Assembly: GCA_003225555.1 (NCBI GenBank)
Contig: QIAM01000044.1
Location: 1-64,000 of the forward strand
Reading direction: 5' to 3'
DNA length: 64,000 nt
Source: Acidobacteriota bacterium
Lineage (GTDB): Bacteria > Acidobacteriota > Terriglobia > Terriglobales > Acidobacteriaceae
Shown: in pieces, positions 1 through 10,116 of the stretch
Layout of the letters: each line of letters opens with the position of its first letter
How positions within the stretch are numbered: position 1 is the stretch's first letter
The notes under the pieces: generated by a model
Seen by the model: only the letters and a program-made list of their open reading frames with translations
Databases searched by the model: none
Told to the model about the DNA's origin: nothing
Made by a program: the position numbers and the translations under genes

Positions 1-1
1 C

Positions 2-1003
<1,002 letters not shown>

Positions 1004-1036
1004 CGATGGAAGACTAGCGGAGCTTTGCTCCACAAT

Positions 1037-1063
1037 GGACAGCCGAGGGCGGCTGTCCCCACA
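1037..1063. repeat. Palindromic repeat, left copy flanking rpsJ
   Basis: Hairpin with 9-bp arms GGACAGCCG and CGGCTGTCC around an AGGG loop, followed by CCACA. A second small hairpin (GGAGC...GCTCC) lies just 5' of it. An inverted copy of the same composite lies at 1474-1520, on the other side of rpsJ. Related copies occur near 49991, 53789, 56045 and 56145. Confidence 0.8.
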
Positions 1064-1139
1064 TAAAACTAACGCGGCTTGTGGCTTGCCGCTGGTTCTT
1101 TCCTTCCGGAGATGCCGGGAGGGGTTAGAGAGTGAAAAC

Positions 1140-1469
1140 GTGATTGGAAAAGAAAGAATTCGCATCCGGTTGAAGGCTTACGACTATCGCATTCTGGATC
1201 AGTCGACGGGCGAGATTGTGGACACGGCGAAGCGCACGGGTGCGCAGATTGCCGGGCCGATTCCGCTGCCCACGATGAAGAACAAGTATTGCGTGCTGCG
1301 TTCGCCGCACGTGGACAAGAAGTCGCGGGAGCAGTTTGAGATCCGGACGCATAAGCGCTTGCTCGATATCCTCGAGCCAACGCAGCAGACGGTGGATGCG
1401 CTGATGAAGCTTGATCTTCCGGCGGGTGTGGATGTGGAGATTAAGGCGTTTGGGAAGGAACATAAATAG
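1140..1469 (+). CDS. rpsJ: 30S ribosomal protein S10
   Basis: S10 of the 30S head; in many bacteria it also pairs with NusB in antitermination. Residues after the chosen start read [20 protein letters not shown], the family's N-terminal strand, and the product is about 109 residues, slightly longer than the usual 102-105. The start is taken as the GTG at 1140 because the frame upstream runs through the palindromic repeat and has no S10 similarity. It is the first gene of the S10 block, between tuf and rplC. It is unusual in being bracketed by two oppositely oriented copies of a palindromic element. Confidence 0.95.
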   Translation: MIGKERIRIRLKAYDYRILDQSTGEIVDTAKRTGAQIAGPIPLPTMKNKYCVLRSPHVDKKSREQFEIRTHKRLLDILEPTQQTVDALMKLDLPAGVDVEIKAFGKEHK

Positions 1470-1473
1470 CTGG

Positions 1474-1541
1474 TGTGGGGACAGCCGCCCTCGGCTGTCC
1501 GGGGAGCGAAGCTCCACGGCTTTTGCGGGCGAGGCGCCCGC
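1474..1541. repeat. Palindromic repeat cluster, right copy flanking rpsJ
   Basis: Starts with TGTGGGGACAGCCG and continues as the inverted counterpart of the 1037-1063 element, including its satellite hairpin GGAGCGAAGCTCC. It is followed by a second palindrome built from GCGGGCG/CGCCCGC (1525-1541), which recurs at 39490-39512 and 40966-40989. Confidence 0.75.
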
Positions 1542-1597
1542 GCCGCATTCAGGCTCCCAGCCAATAGCCACGAGCCATGCTGGGTATGGAGAAGGAA

Positions 1598-2326
1598 ATG
1601 GCAACGAAGGTAGCGGGGATTCTGGGCAAGAAGGTCGGCATGACGCAACTGTTTGACTCGAAGGGCAACGTTCGTCCGGTCACAGTGTTGCAGGCTGGTC
1701 CTTGCGTGGTGACGCAGCATAAGTCGGCGACGAAGGATGGCTACGAAGCGGCCCAGATTGGCCTGGTGGAGTTTGTGAAGGAGTCGCGGCTGACCAAGCC
1801 GGCGCTGGGACATCTGGCGAAGAATAATCTGCCTCCGGTGAAGTTCATGCGCGAGGTTCCGCTTGAGGTTGATGGCGCAGAGGACGGCGCGGTGAAGGTT
1901 GGCGACCGTGTGCTGGTTGAGATTTTCGACGGCGAAAAGTTTGTGGACATCGTGGGAGTGAGCAAAGGGCGCGGCTTTCAGGGCGTGGTGAAGCGGCATC
2001 ATTTTGGCGGTGGTCCCAAGTCGCACGGTTCGATGTTCCAGATCACGGGTTCGATTGGCTCTTCGGCGTTCCCTTCGCGCGTGTTCAAGGGAATGCGCAT
2101 GTCGGGACACATGGGCCATGCGCGCGTGACGCAGCGCAACCTGCGCGTACTGGGCGTAGACAAGGACGAGAACCTGCTGGTGGTTGAAGGCAGCGTGCCC
2201 GGTCCGCAGGGCGGATACATCGTCATCACCAAAGCGAAGAAACCGCCGAGAGAGCGGCGCGGATTCGCGGGGGCGGCGACGGTTGATCCGTTGAAAGCGG
2301 CTAAGAGGGCGGCGAAGAAGGCTTAA
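1598..2326 (+). CDS. rplC: 50S ribosomal protein L3
   Basis: L3 binds 23S rRNA near the peptidyl-transferase centre and is an early assembly protein. The N-terminus [19 protein letters not shown] and the central [13 protein letters not shown]...[23 protein letters not shown] segment are diagnostic. Length from ATG 1598 is 242 residues, including a basic C-terminal tail. In-frame ATGs also exist at 1577 and 1586; 1598 is preferred because the conserved N-terminus begins there. The only purine-rich sequence, GGAGAAGGA, sits very close to it. rplD follows after a spacer holding a heptad repeat. Confidence 0.95.
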   Translation: MATKVAGILGKKVGMTQLFDSKGNVRPVTVLQAGPCVVTQHKSATKDGYEAAQIGLVEFVKESRLTKPALGHLAKNNLPPVKFMREVPLEVDGAEDGAVKVGDRVLVEIFDGEKFVDIVGVSKGRGFQGVVKRHHFGGGPKSHGSMFQITGSIGSSAFPSRVFKGMRMSGHMGHARVTQRNLRVLGVDKDENLLVVEGSVPGPQGGYIVITKAKKPPRERRGFAGAATVDPLKAAKRAAKKA

Positions 2327-2328
2327 GG

Positions 2329-2359
2329 CAGTGGTTAGTGGCCAGGGGTCAGTGGCCAG
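2329..2359. repeat. Heptad repeat array, CAGTGGN type
   Basis: About four copies of a 7-bp unit (CAGTGGT, TAGTGGC, CAGGGGT, CAGTGGC) fill the rplC-rplD spacer. It has no inverted arm, unlike the longer arrays of this type. Confidence 0.75.
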
Positions 2360-2369
2360 AGAAAATCGT

Positions 2370-3035
2370 ATGGCGACTATTGATATCTACAATTTGAGCG
2401 GGGCAAAGGTGGGGACGCTCGATCTGGCCGACGAGGTTTTTGGCGCGGTCAACGAAGACCTGCTGTGGGAAGCGGTGAAGCACTATCGCGCCGGGCAGCA
2501 CAAGGGCACGCACAAGACCAAGGGCCGCTGGGAAGTTTCCGGTTCGGGCAAAAAGCTGTGGAAGCAGAAGGGTACGGGGCGCGCCCGCATCGGATCGATC
2601 CGGTCACCACTGTGGCGGCATGGCTACACGGTCCATGGTCCGCAACCGCGATCTTACGACTACGCCTTTCCGCGCAAGAAACTTTTGGGCGCATTGCGCT
2701 CGGCTTTGGCGGCGAAGTTGGCCGACGGCAAGCTGATCGTGGTGAACGCGTTCGACCTGAAGGAGCCGAAGACCAAGGAATTCCGCAAGGCTCTAGACGC
2801 TTTGAAGGTGGATGCTACGGTTTTAATTGTCGAGGTGGCGAAGCACGAGAACCGCAATCTGGAATTGAGCGCGCGCAATATCGATGGGCTCGAACTGGTT
2901 CGGGGCAACGAAGTGCATCCCTATCATCTGTTGCGCTACGACCGCGTGATCTTTTCGCAGCCGGCGATTGAAAAGTTGCAGGTGTCTTTGAAGAGTTCAG
3001 GTTCGAAGCGGCACCGCAAGCACGCGGAAAGCTAA
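2370..3035 (+). CDS. rplD: 50S ribosomal protein L4
   Basis: L4 binds 23S rRNA with an extended loop that lines the exit tunnel; in Escherichia coli it also represses the S10 operon. The start is placed at ATG 2370 ([11 protein letters not shown]), because upstream codons are a translation of the repeat. The tunnel-loop signature [20 protein letters not shown] followed by [17 protein letters not shown] is intact. Length is 221 residues, typical of the family. It is followed by rplW after about 70 bases. Confidence 0.96.
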   Translation: MATIDIYNLSGAKVGTLDLADEVFGAVNEDLLWEAVKHYRAGQHKGTHKTKGRWEVSGSGKKLWKQKGTGRARIGSIRSPLWRHGYTVHGPQPRSYDYAFPRKKLLGALRSALAAKLADGKLIVVNAFDLKEPKTKEFRKALDALKVDATVLIVEVAKHENRNLELSARNIDGLELVRGNEVHPYHLLRYDRVIFSQPAIEKLQVSLKSSGSKRHRKHAES

Positions 3036-3103
3036 GGAGCCAAGAAGGCGACGGGGACTCCGCGGCGCCGGGTGAAGCATGAAAAAGCGGCGGAGGTAGC
3101 CTG

Positions 3104-3397
3104 ATGAAATCCGCATACCAGATCATTCGCCGTCCGGTGATTACTGAAAAGGGTTTGGCCATCAAGGAGAACCAGAACACGCTGGTCTTCCAAGTGGCTC
3201 CGAAGGCGACCAAGACAGAAATCAAGCAAGCGGTGCAGTTGATTTTCAAGGTGAAGGTGCATTCGGTGCGCACGGCCACCTATCCGGGAAAAGAGCGGCG
3301 GCGCGGGAAGTTTGCCGGCTACCGTCCGGACTGGAAGAAGGCTTATGTGCGGTTGCGGTCCGGCGAGAAGATGCCGGAGTACGCGCAGAATTTGTAA
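3104..3397 (+). CDS. rplW: 50S ribosomal protein L23
   Basis: L23 sits at the tunnel exit and is a docking point for trigger factor and SRP. It has 97 residues with the family opening YQIIRRPVITEKG and the basic loop KERRRGKFAGYRPDWKKAYV. A clear Shine-Dalgarno sequence, GGAGG, lies about 7 bases upstream of ATG 3104, in contrast with many genes here that follow repeat arrays. It is the fourth gene of the S10 block. Confidence 0.96.
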   Translation: MKSAYQIIRRPVITEKGLAIKENQNTLVFQVAPKATKTEIKQAVQLIFKVKVHSVRTATYPGKERRRGKFAGYRPDWKKAYVRLRSGEKMPEYAQNL

Positions 3398-3453
3398 GCG
3401 AGAAGCAGATTCCTCACCGGCAAAGAACGCCGGTTCGGAATGACAAAGAGTTT

Positions 3454-3490
3454 GAGCTAAGAGCTAGAAGCTTAAGAGCTAAGAGCTGAT
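3454..3490. repeat. Heptad repeat array, AGCTAAG type
   Basis: Degenerate AGCTAAG/AGCTAGA units end two bases before the rplB ATG. No Shine-Dalgarno sequence is visible between the array and the start. Confidence 0.75.
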
Positions 3491-3491
3491 T

Positions 3492-4316
3492 ATGCCAATT
3501 AAGACATACAGACCGACGACGCAGACCCTGCGCTACCGCACGACGCTCGTCAACGACGACATCACGACCCGGCATCCGCATAAGCCGCTGGTCGAGCCCA
3601 AACCGCGCACCGGCGGCCGCCGCAATTCGGGAGACACCACGATGCGATTCATCGGGGGTGGGCACAAGCGCAAGCTGCGCATCATCGACTTCAAACGCGA
3701 CAAGACGGGGATCCCCGCGACCGTGACCACGATCGAGTACGATCCCAACCGCTCCTCGCGCATTGCTCTGCTGGCCTACGCAGACGGCGAGAAGCGCTAC
3801 ATTATTCAGCCGGAAGGGTTGAAGGTCGGACAAAAAGTTGTGAGCGGTCCGGACGCCGACATCCTTGTCGGAAACGCCTTGCCGCTGCGCAATATTCCTC
3901 CCGGCACGCAGATTCACAATCTCGAACTGAAGCCGGGCAAGGGTGGACAGATGGTGCGTTCGGCGGGTGGTTCGGCGCAGTTGGTGGCGAAAGAACAAGA
4001 GTACGCGCTGGTGAAACTGCCTTCGGGCGAGACCCGCAAGATTTCGCAGAACTGCATGGCGACGATCGGCCAGGTGGGCAACATCGACCACGAGAACGTC
4101 ACCATTGGCAAGGCAGGACGCTCCAGATGGCTGGGAAAGCGTCCGCATAATCGCGGCGTTTCGATGAACCCGGTCGACCATCCGCACGGCGGTGGTGAAG
4201 GCAAGACTTCAGGCGGACGGCATCCGGTGACGCCCTGGGGACAGCCGACGCGGGGATACAAGACGCGGAACAACAAGCGGACGGATAAGTTCATCGTCAG
4301 CCGGCGCAGCAAATAG
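3492..4316 (+). CDS. rplB: 50S ribosomal protein L2
   Basis: L2 is essential for subunit association and peptidyl transfer. It has 274 residues, the usual length. The conserved C-terminal segment [21 protein letters not shown] carries the functionally important histidine in the PHGGGEG loop. The RNA-binding N-terminal half contains [28 protein letters not shown]. The start ATG directly abuts a heptad-repeat array. Confidence 0.98.
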   Translation: MPIKTYRPTTQTLRYRTTLVNDDITTRHPHKPLVEPKPRTGGRRNSGDTTMRFIGGGHKRKLRIIDFKRDKTGIPATVTTIEYDPNRSSRIALLAYADGEKRYIIQPEGLKVGQKVVSGPDADILVGNALPLRNIPPGTQIHNLELKPGKGGQMVRSAGGSAQLVAKEQEYALVKLPSGETRKISQNCMATIGQVGNIDHENVTIGKAGRSRWLGKRPHNRGVSMNPVDHPHGGGEGKTSGGRHPVTPWGQPTRGYKTRNNKRTDKFIVSRRSK

Positions 4317-4409
4317 TGTGGGGGGAAACAGCAGATTCCTCGCTTCGCTTGGAATGACAAAGTTTGTTGTTGCTGCGCGAGTCGTAGGAATGACGTCGTC
4401 GGAACAAGG

Positions 4410-4444
4410 AGCTGTTAGCTGAAAGCTGACGGCTGAGAGCTGAC
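4410..4444. repeat. Heptad repeat array, AGCTGAN type
   Basis: Five tandem units (AGCTGTT, AGCTGAA, AGCTGAC, GGCTGAG, AGCTGAC) end three bases before the rpsS ATG. Confidence 0.8.
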
Positions 4445-4447
4445 TTT

Positions 4448-4801
4448 ATGGCACGTTCAACAAAAAAAGGCGCGTTCGTAGATGGCTACCTGCTGGCGAG
4501 GGTAGAGGGCATGAATGCGCGCAATGAAAAGAAAGTTCTGCGCACCTGGTCGCGGCGCTCGACGGTCGTGCCGGAGATGGTGGGACATACCATCGCGGTG
4601 CACAACGGCAAAAAGTTCATCCCGGTGTACGTTACCGAGAACATGGTGGGGCACAAGCTGGGCGAGTTTAGTTTCACGCGTCAGTTCAAGGGCCACTCCA
4701 TGAGGGCGGCGACCGAAGTGGCGGCCAAGCCGGCTGGTATTCCGGGTGGTCCGGGAGCGATTACTCCCGCGGCCCCGTCGGCGCCGGCGCCGAAGGCGTA
4801 A
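4448..4801 (+). CDS. rpsS: 30S ribosomal protein S19
   Basis: S19 binds 16S rRNA in the 30S head with S13. The core (residues 1-90) has [39 protein letters not shown] and the [11 protein letters not shown] motif. At 117 residues it is about 25 longer than usual because of an Ala/Pro-rich C-terminal tail of low complexity. It is followed 12 bases later by rplV. Confidence 0.96.
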   Translation: MARSTKKGAFVDGYLLARVEGMNARNEKKVLRTWSRRSTVVPEMVGHTIAVHNGKKFIPVYVTENMVGHKLGEFSFTRQFKGHSMRAATEVAAKPAGIPGGPGAITPAAPSAPAPKA

Positions 4802-4813
4802 AGGAGACGCGAT

Positions 4814-5281
4814 ATGGAATTTCGAGCTGAAATGCGTTACCTGCGCGTCTCGCCGCAAAAGGCGCGGCTGGTGCTGGAGCTGATTAAGGGCCGTCGCGTG
4901 GAAGAGGCGCGGAACACTTTGGCTTTTACCAAGAAGCGTGTGGCGGCGCATGTTGGAAAGCTGCTGCAGTCAGCGCTCGACAATGCGAATTTTCTGGCCA
5001 GCGAGAAGAACATCGACGTTGAGATCGACAACCTCTACGTGAAGAGCGCGATTGCGAACGATGGGCCGCGCATGAAGAGAATTCGTCCGGCACCGCAGGG
5101 ACGCGCTTATCGGTATCAGCGGCGTATTTCGCATATTGAATTGGTGCTGGCAGAGCGTGGCAGGAATGGCGAGGCGGTTGCCCATAGGGTGGGCGGAGAG
5201 AAGGCGGCTCCGGCGAAAGCCAAGCGGAGTGCGCCGGTAGCGAAGAAGGCTGCGGGGAAAAAGAAGGCTGCCGCGAAATAG
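4814..5281 (+). CDS. rplV: 50S ribosomal protein L22
   Basis: L22 spans the 50S and its beta hairpin lines the exit tunnel. Residues 1-115 match the family (RYLRVSPQKARLVLELIKGR; GPRMKRIRPAPQGRAYRYQRR). The remaining roughly 40 residues form a Lys/Ala-rich tail, giving 155 residues rather than about 110. The spacing to rpsS is short, with an AAGGAG Shine-Dalgarno overlapping the end of rpsS. Confidence 0.96.
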   Translation: MEFRAEMRYLRVSPQKARLVLELIKGRRVEEARNTLAFTKKRVAAHVGKLLQSALDNANFLASEKNIDVEIDNLYVKSAIANDGPRMKRIRPAPQGRAYRYQRRISHIELVLAERGRNGEAVAHRVGGEKAAPAKAKRSAPVAKKAAGKKKAAAK

Positions 5282-5359
5282 TGGCGGGACGCCGGCGCTA
5301 CGGTCGAGCGGTGGCTTGCATCGGTACGGTTCGTACGAGGATTTGATTTAGGAGAAGCA

Positions 5360-6031
5360 ATGGGACAAAAAGTCCATCCGTATGGTTTTCGCCTCGGCTA
5401 CACCAAGCCGTGGAAGTCGCGCTGGTTTGCCGAGCGGGATTACGACAAGCAGCTGCATGAGGACGTCAAGCTGAAGGCGGAGCTGAAGGACAAGCTCAAG
5501 TCGGCGGGCGTGAGCGCCATCGAAATCGAGCGGCCGGGCAACAAGCTGCGCATCATTATCAAGACGGCGCGGCCCGGGATCATCATCGGGCGCAAGGGCG
5601 CAGAGATCGACAAGCTCAAGGCGGAACTGCAGAAGCGGACCGCGGGCAAGGATATTTTTGTCGACATCCAGGAAGTGCACAAGCCTGAGCTCGACGCCCA
5701 GCTGGTTTCGGAGTCGATCGCGCTGCAACTGGAAAAGCGTGTGGGGTTCCGGCGTGCGATGCGCAAGGCGGTGGATTCGGCGTTGCGCTTTGGTTGCAAG
5801 GGAATCAAAGTTCGCGTGAGCGGACGCCTGAACGGGAATGAAATTGCGCGGTCGGAGTGGTATCTGCAGGGACGTTTGCCGCTGCACACGCTGCGTGCGG
5901 ACATCGAGTACGGGTTCACCGAGGCGCGCACGACGTATGGCGTGATCGGCGTGAAGTGCTGGATTTATAAGGGTGAGATCCTGCAGCAGAAAAAGCGCGA
6001 GCCGCAGGCGGCCGCTGTAGGCGGGTTCTAG
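5360..6031 (+). CDS. rpsC: 30S ribosomal protein S3
   Basis: S3 lies at the mRNA entry site of the 30S. It begins [20 protein letters not shown], has a type-II KH domain with [20 protein letters not shown], and the C-terminal domain ends ...[11 protein letters not shown]. Length is 223 residues, within the family range. A strong Shine-Dalgarno (TTAGGAGAAGCA) precedes the ATG. Confidence 0.98.
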   Translation: MGQKVHPYGFRLGYTKPWKSRWFAERDYDKQLHEDVKLKAELKDKLKSAGVSAIEIERPGNKLRIIIKTARPGIIIGRKGAEIDKLKAELQKRTAGKDIFVDIQEVHKPELDAQLVSESIALQLEKRVGFRRAMRKAVDSALRFGCKGIKVRVSGRLNGNEIARSEWYLQGRLPLHTLRADIEYGFTEARTTYGVIGVKCWIYKGEILQQKKREPQAAAVGGF

Positions 6032-6034
6032 GGA

Positions 6035-6069
6035 AGCTAAGAGCCAAGAGCTCGAAGCTAAGAGCTGAT
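6035..6069. repeat. Heptad repeat array, AGCTAAG type
   Basis: Units AGCTAAG, AGCCAAG, AGCTCGA, AGCTAAG, AGCTGAT fill the rpsC-rplP spacer and end just upstream of the rplP start. Confidence 0.75.
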
Positions 6070-6072
6070 TCT

Positions 6073-6492
6073 ATGTTGATGCCAAAGAAAGTGAAGTACC
6101 GCAAGCAGCAGCGCGGCCGCATGACCGGGAAGGCCTGGCGCGGATCGGAGCTGGCTTTCGGAGACTACGGACTCAAGGTGCTCGAGCCGGGCTGGATCAC
6201 CGACCGGCAGATCGAGGCCAGCCGCGTGGCCATGACACGTTTCGTGAAGCGCGGCGGAAAGATCTGGATCCGACTCTTTCCGGACAAGCCGGTCACCAAG
6301 AAGCCGGCCGAAACCCGTATGGGCAAGGGCAAGGGCGCGCCGGATCACTGGGTTGCTGTCGTGCGGCCGGGAAAAATTCTGTTTGAGATGGAAGGCGTGA
6401 CGCCGGCAGACGCGGCAGAAGCGATGCGGCTGGCGTCACACAAGCTGCCGCTCCGGACGACGCTTGTAAAACGCGAAGGCGTGGTGCACTAG
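6073..6492 (+). CDS. rplP: 50S ribosomal protein L16
   Basis: L16 organises the A-site region of 23S rRNA. The N-terminus [20 protein letters not shown] and the conserved [22 protein letters not shown]-type stretch are clear (here RLFPDKP). Length is 139 residues. A second in-frame ATG at 6079 fits the family start (MPKKVKYRK) equally well. No Shine-Dalgarno is visible because the upstream bases are a heptad array. Confidence 0.97.
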   Translation: MLMPKKVKYRKQQRGRMTGKAWRGSELAFGDYGLKVLEPGWITDRQIEASRVAMTRFVKRGGKIWIRLFPDKPVTKKPAETRMGKGKGAPDHWVAVVRPGKILFEMEGVTPADAAEAMRLASHKLPLRTTLVKREGVVH

Positions 6493-6521
6493 GAAGCAGG
6501 AGTGGAAGTCGAGGCTGCAAT

Positions 6522-6731
6522 ATGAAATCGGACAAGATTCGCAACTTAACCGACGCTGAGCTTCAACACCAGGAGCACGATCTGGCGGACCAGCTGTTCA
6601 AGCTGAAGTTTCAGCTGAACATGGGGCAGACCGAGAGCCTGAAGAAGATGCGCGGGCTGCGCAAGGACATTGCGCGCGTCAAGACGATTCTGGGTGAGCG
6701 CGGGCGCGCCACAGCAACGGAGAAACGATAA
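6522..6731 (+). CDS. rpmC: 50S ribosomal protein L29
   Basis: L29 is a two-helix protein near the tunnel exit, contacting L23. It has 69 residues, with DLADQLFKLKFQLNMGQTESLKKMRGLRKDIARVKTIL as the conserved helical hairpin. Its TAA stop shares one base with the rpsQ ATG at 6731, which implies translational coupling. Confidence 0.95.
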   Translation: MKSDKIRNLTDAELQHQEHDLADQLFKLKFQLNMGQTESLKKMRGLRKDIARVKTILGERGRATATEKR

Positions 6732-7045
6732 TGGCCGGAACAACGCCAACTGAACACGTGCAGGGACGCCGCAAGGAAGTGGTGGGAGAAGTAGTCTCCA
6801 GCCGCATGCACAAGACCATCGTGGTGAAGGTAACGCGCAAGAAGGCGCATCCGTTCTACGGGCGCGTGGTCGCGCGAAACAAGAAGTTCTACGCCCATGA
6901 CGAGAAGAACGAGGCGCATGTGGGCGACTTCGTGCGGATTGAAGAGACTCGTCCGCTTTCGAAGCTGAAGCGCTGGAAGCTGAAGGACATTATTCGCAAG
7001 GCGGCGCTGGTGCCGGAGGCCGCGGTCGAACCCGCCGTCAACTAG
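6731..7045 (+). CDS. rpsQ: 30S ribosomal protein S17
   Basis: S17 is a primary 16S rRNA-binding OB-fold protein. It shows RKEVVGEVVSSRMHKTIVVKV and the family GDFVRIEETRPLSKLKRWKL block. At 104 residues it is somewhat longer than the usual 80-90 because of short extensions at both ends. The start overlaps the rpmC stop by one base. Confidence 0.96.
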   Translation: MAGTTPTEHVQGRRKEVVGEVVSSRMHKTIVVKVTRKKAHPFYGRVVARNKKFYAHDEKNEAHVGDFVRIEETRPLSKLKRWKLKDIIRKAALVPEAAVEPAVN

Positions 7046-7076
7046 GCGGATTGGAACGTAGAGGGAGACTAACGCC

Positions 7077-7448
7077 ATGGCTGTGATGATGAGATCGATG
7101 CTGGAGGTGGCCGACAATTCCGGCGCCCGCAAGCTGCAGATGATTCTGCCGCTCGGGGGCTCGACGGGATTGAATGCCGGTCTGGGCGACGTGATCACGG
7201 CTTCGGTGAAGGAAGCTGCGCCGGAAGGTCAGGTGCAGAAGGGGAAGGTGGTCAAGGCGGTGATTGTGCGGACCCGCAAAGAGCATCGCCGGCGCGACGG
7301 CACCTATATCCGCTTCGATCAGAATGCGGCGGTGCTGATCAACGATGCGGGCGAGCCGGTAGGGACGCGCGTATTTGGCCCCGTAGCCCGTGAGCTGCGC
7401 GAAAAGAAATTCTTGAAGATTGTTTCTTTGGCACCTGAGGTTCTGTAA
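7077..7448 (+). CDS. rplN: 50S ribosomal protein L14
   Basis: L14 lies at the subunit interface and is the docking site of silencing factor RsfS. It has 123 residues with [17 protein letters not shown] and [28 protein letters not shown] at the end, exactly the family length. A GGGAG Shine-Dalgarno is present upstream. Confidence 0.97.
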   Translation: MAVMMRSMLEVADNSGARKLQMILPLGGSTGLNAGLGDVITASVKEAAPEGQVQKGKVVKAVIVRTRKEHRRRDGTYIRFDQNAAVLINDAGEPVGTRVFGPVARELREKKFLKIVSLAPEVL

Positions 7449-7458
7449 GGCGAATTTT

Positions 7459-7800
7459 ATGGCAACTGCAGCGACTGCACACAAGCGAGTGGACATCCGT
7501 CGGAATGACACGGTTAAGGTGATCACGGGGCGGGACAAGGGCAAGGAAGGGCGCGTGCTGCGCGTGTTTCCGGGCGACAACAAACTTCTGGTCGAGCACG
7601 TAATGATGGTGAAGAAGCACGTGCGTCCCAATCCGCAGCGCAACATCAAAGGCGGAATTGCGGAGCAGGAGAGCCGGATCGCGCTATCGAACGTGCAGCT
7701 GGTGTGTCCGACCTGCGGGCCGGTGCGCATCGGGCACGAAATGCGCGGGGATCGCAAGGTTCGGGTGTGCCGGAAGTGCGATACGACGCTGGATAAGTAG
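7459..7800 (+). CDS. rplX: 50S ribosomal protein L24
   Basis: L24 starts 50S assembly. The start is ATG 7459 (MATAATAHKRVDIRRNDTVKVITGRDKGKEG), giving 113 residues. The KOW motif is in the first 40 residues. The C-terminal part contains CPTC...CRKC, a four-cysteine zinc-ribbon-like arrangement found in many bacterial L24 proteins. It lies 10 bases after rplN. Confidence 0.96.
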   Translation: MATAATAHKRVDIRRNDTVKVITGRDKGKEGRVLRVFPGDNKLLVEHVMMVKKHVRPNPQRNIKGGIAEQESRIALSNVQLVCPTCGPVRIGHEMRGDRKVRVCRKCDTTLDK

Positions 7801-7904
7801 GCTTCGGGCTTCGGCAAAACCGGGGTGACGCCGCAAGGCCGTACCAATTTGAATGCCTCACGAACCGGTAACCACTCCGAAACCGTGAGAGGAAGTTGAC
7901 GACG

Positions 7905-8528
7905 ATGGCAAAAGACAAGAAGGCACAGAAGGAAGCGCTGCAGGAGCAGAAGGCGCCGGAAAAGGCGCGGCACAGCGCGAAGGAGCGTCCGCGCTTGCGT
8001 TCGAGGTTTGAGAAGGAAGTTGCTCCCACCCTGCTGAAAGAGCTGGAACTACAAAACGCGATGGCGGTTCCCCGGTTGCACAAGATCGTTGTGAACATGG
8101 GTGTGGGCGAGGCGACGCAGAACGCTAAGGTGCTGGATCCGGCGGTGAATGAACTCGGACAGATTACCGGACAGCGCCCTGTCGTTACGCGGGCCAAGAA
8201 GTCGATCGCGGCGTTCAAGGTGCGTGAAGGACAGTCGATTGGCGCCATGGTGACGTTGCGCGGAGATCGCATGTACGAATTTTTTGACCGGCTGGTGAAC
8301 ATTGTGCTGCCGCGCGTCCGCGACTTTCGCGGAGTTTCTACCAAGTCATTTGACGGGCGTGGCAACTACACGCTGGGCCTGCACGATCAGTTGATCTTTC
8401 CGGAGATCGATTACGCCAAGGTGGGAAACCTCAAGGGCATGAATGTCACGATTGTGACGACAGCCGCGAATGACAACCAGGCGCGGAGTTTGTTGAAGCA
8501 CCTGGGTATGCCGTTCCGGACGCAGTGA
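7905..8528 (+). CDS. rplE: 50S ribosomal protein L5
   Basis: L5 binds 5S rRNA and contacts P-site tRNA. The core from about residue 29 matches the family ([25 protein letters not shown]-equivalent [44 protein letters not shown]-like). It carries an extra Lys/Glu/Ala-rich N-terminal extension of about 28 residues, making 207 residues instead of about 180. ATG 7905 is chosen because GAGAGGAAG lies 9 bases upstream; a TTG at 7896 is also in frame. Confidence 0.95.
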   Translation: MAKDKKAQKEALQEQKAPEKARHSAKERPRLRSRFEKEVAPTLLKELELQNAMAVPRLHKIVVNMGVGEATQNAKVLDPAVNELGQITGQRPVVTRAKKSIAAFKVREGQSIGAMVTLRGDRMYEFFDRLVNIVLPRVRDFRGVSTKSFDGRGNYTLGLHDQLIFPEIDYAKVGNLKGMNVTIVTTAANDNQARSLLKHLGMPFRTQ

Positions 8529-8576
8529 AGATTTTCGAAGTTCAGGCTTCGACGAAAACGATTCATTAAGGATTGC

Positions 8577-8801
8577 ATGACTACCGCAAAGCGAGTGAAA
8601 GACGCGAAGATACAAGAAAAGTTTCAGAAGGCGCGCGACAACAAAGAACCGAAACCGAAGTTTTCCACGCGCCGGCACAACCGCTGCAAGCTTTGCGGAC
8701 GGCCGCGCGCTTTCCTGCGCAAGTTCGGTATTTGCCGCTTGTGCTTCCGCGGGCTGGCGCTGCGCGGGGAAATTCCAGGGGTTTCGAAGTCGAGTTGGTA
8801 G
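8577..8801 (+). CDS. rpsN: 30S ribosomal protein S14, zinc-binding type
   Basis: S14 is a late-assembling protein of the 30S head. The C-terminal half has the zinc form's CKLC...CRLC ligands and the [34 protein letters not shown] end. With 74 residues it is about 13 longer than the standard 61-residue zinc form because of a basic N-terminal extension. A TAAGGA Shine-Dalgarno precedes ATG 8577. Confidence 0.96.
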   Translation: MTTAKRVKDAKIQEKFQKARDNKEPKPKFSTRRHNRCKLCGRPRAFLRKFGICRLCFRGLALRGEIPGVSKSSW

Positions 8802-8807
8802 GAAATC

Positions 8808-8938
8808 AGTCGTTGGTCGCTTGTCGTTAGTCGTTTGCCACGACGGGGTGACTAATGGCCGCAAGAAGTAACGTGCTGTAAAGGGTCGTTGTTGTAGTCG
8901 CTAGCTAACGACCAACGACTAGCGACCAACGACCGATT
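8808..8938. repeat. Heptad repeat array pair, CGACCAA/CGACTAG type, inverted
   Basis: The left arm (8808-8837) is built from GTCGTTG/GTCGCTT/GTCGTTA units. The right arm (about 8897-8938) is built from CGACCAA/CGACTAG/CGACCAA/CGACCGA. The arms are nearly complementary and could form a long imperfect hairpin in the rpsN-rpsH spacer. The 60 bases between them are unremarkable. Confidence 0.8.
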
Positions 8939-8999
8939 AAAGCTGCCGCAGGTTCTCCGCTGAGGCGGAGCGAACGGGTGGCTAGAGGAGAAGCAAACG

Positions 9000-9398
9000 A
9001 TGAGGTTGACCGATCCGGTCGCAGACATGCTGACGAGAGTGCGGAACGCACTCCAGGCCCGGCACCAGAAAGTGGATATCCCGGCTTCGCGGCTGAAGCT
9101 GGAGATTGCCCGCATCCTGAAGGAAGAGGGCTACATCTCGAACTTCAAGCCCACTGAGGAAGAAGGGCACAAGGTAATCCGGGTTTACCTCAAGTATGGC
9201 GCCAACAACGAGGCGGCCATCTCGAAGGCGGAGCGCGTGTCGCGCCCTGGATGCCGAGTCTACGTGCGCCGCAGCGAGATTCCACGCGTGCTGGGTGGCA
9301 TGGGGATCAACATCCTTACGACGCCGCGCGGAGTAATGACGGGACGCCAGGCGCGTAGGGAAGGCGTCGGCGGCGAACTCTTGTGCGAGATTTGGTAG
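9000..9398 (+). CDS. rpsH: 30S ribosomal protein S8
   Basis: S8 is a primary 16S rRNA binder and, in E. coli, represses the spc operon. It has 132 residues, with TDPVADMLTRVRNALQARHQKVDIPASRLK at the start and the C-terminal ILTTPRGVMTGRQARREGVGGELLCEIW signature. A GGAGAAGC Shine-Dalgarno lies upstream of ATG 9000. Confidence 0.98.
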   Translation: MRLTDPVADMLTRVRNALQARHQKVDIPASRLKLEIARILKEEGYISNFKPTEEEGHKVIRVYLKYGANNEAAISKAERVSRPGCRVYVRRSEIPRVLGGMGINILTTPRGVMTGRQARREGVGGELLCEIW

Positions 9399-9403
9399 AG
9401 AAC

Positions 9404-9487
9404 CAGCTATCAGCTGTCAGCCGTCAGCTATCAGCAAAAGCGACGGAATGATTCAAGCTGAGAGCTGAAAGCTGAGAGCTGAGAGCT
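9404..9487. repeat. Heptad repeat array pair, AGCTGAN type, inverted
   Basis: The left arm (9404-9435) has CAGCTAT/CAGCTGT/CAGCCGT units and the right arm (9456-9487) has AGCTGAG/AGCTGAA units. The arms are complementary over several heptads. The right arm touches the rplF start codon at 9488. Confidence 0.85.
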
Positions 9488-10027
9488 ATGTCGAGAATTG
9501 GAAAAAAGCCGATCCCGATCCCCAAAGGGGTGACGGTCAAAATCGAAGGCAATACCGTGGCGGTGCAGGGGCCCAAGGGCAAGCTGGACACCGCTCTGCC
9601 GGCCGGCATCAAGGTCGAGCAGAAAGACGGACACATTGTGGCCATCCGCGAAAACGACTCGCAGGCGGCGGTTCACGGACTGGCTCGTGCCCTGGTGAAC
9701 AACGCAGTTGAAGGCGTGACCAAGGGCTGGACGCGCGAGCTCGAAATCGTGGGTATCGGCTACCGTGCCGAGTTGAAGGGTAAGAACGTGGTGGTGTTCA
9801 GCCTGGGGTATTCACATCCGATTGAGTATCCGCTGCCCACTGGCGTCGATGCTGTGGTCGATCCCAAGCAGACGAAGGTTGCTCTCACTGGAATCGATCG
9901 CCAGAAGGTTGGTCAGGTCGCGGCCGAGATGCGCTCGTTGCGTCCGCCGGATCCGTACAAGAACAAGGGCGTTCGCTATGCGGGTGAGCGCCTGAAGAAG
10001 AAGGTTGGAAAGACCGGAGCGAAATAA
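9488..10027 (+). CDS. rplF: 50S ribosomal protein L6
   Basis: L6 lies at the base of the L7/L12 stalk near the sarcin-ricin loop. It has 179 residues; [15 protein letters not shown] opens the protein and the second domain ends with the signature [24 protein letters not shown]. The ATG immediately follows a heptad array, so no conventional Shine-Dalgarno is present; AGAGCT is the nearest purine-rich sequence. Confidence 0.98.
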   Translation: MSRIGKKPIPIPKGVTVKIEGNTVAVQGPKGKLDTALPAGIKVEQKDGHIVAIRENDSQAAVHGLARALVNNAVEGVTKGWTRELEIVGIGYRAELKGKNVVVFSLGYSHPIEYPLPTGVDAVVDPKQTKVALTGIDRQKVGQVAAEMRSLRPPDPYKNKGVRYAGERLKKKVGKTGAK

Positions 10028-10031
10028 GTTT

Positions 10032-10114
10032 TCAGTTATCAGCTTTCAGCTCTCAGCCGATCGTGGGCATAGAGAGTCTTGCTGATAGCTGACGGCTGAT
10101 AGCTGAGAGCTTTC
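10032..10114. repeat. Heptad repeat array pair, AGCTGAN type, inverted
   Basis: The left arm 10032-10057 (TCAGTTA, TCAGCTT, TCAGCTC) is complementary to the right arm 10081-10114 (GCTGATA, GCTGACG, GCTGATA, GCTGAGA). The rplR ATG lies two bases after the array. Confidence 0.85.
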
Positions 10115-10116
10115 AT

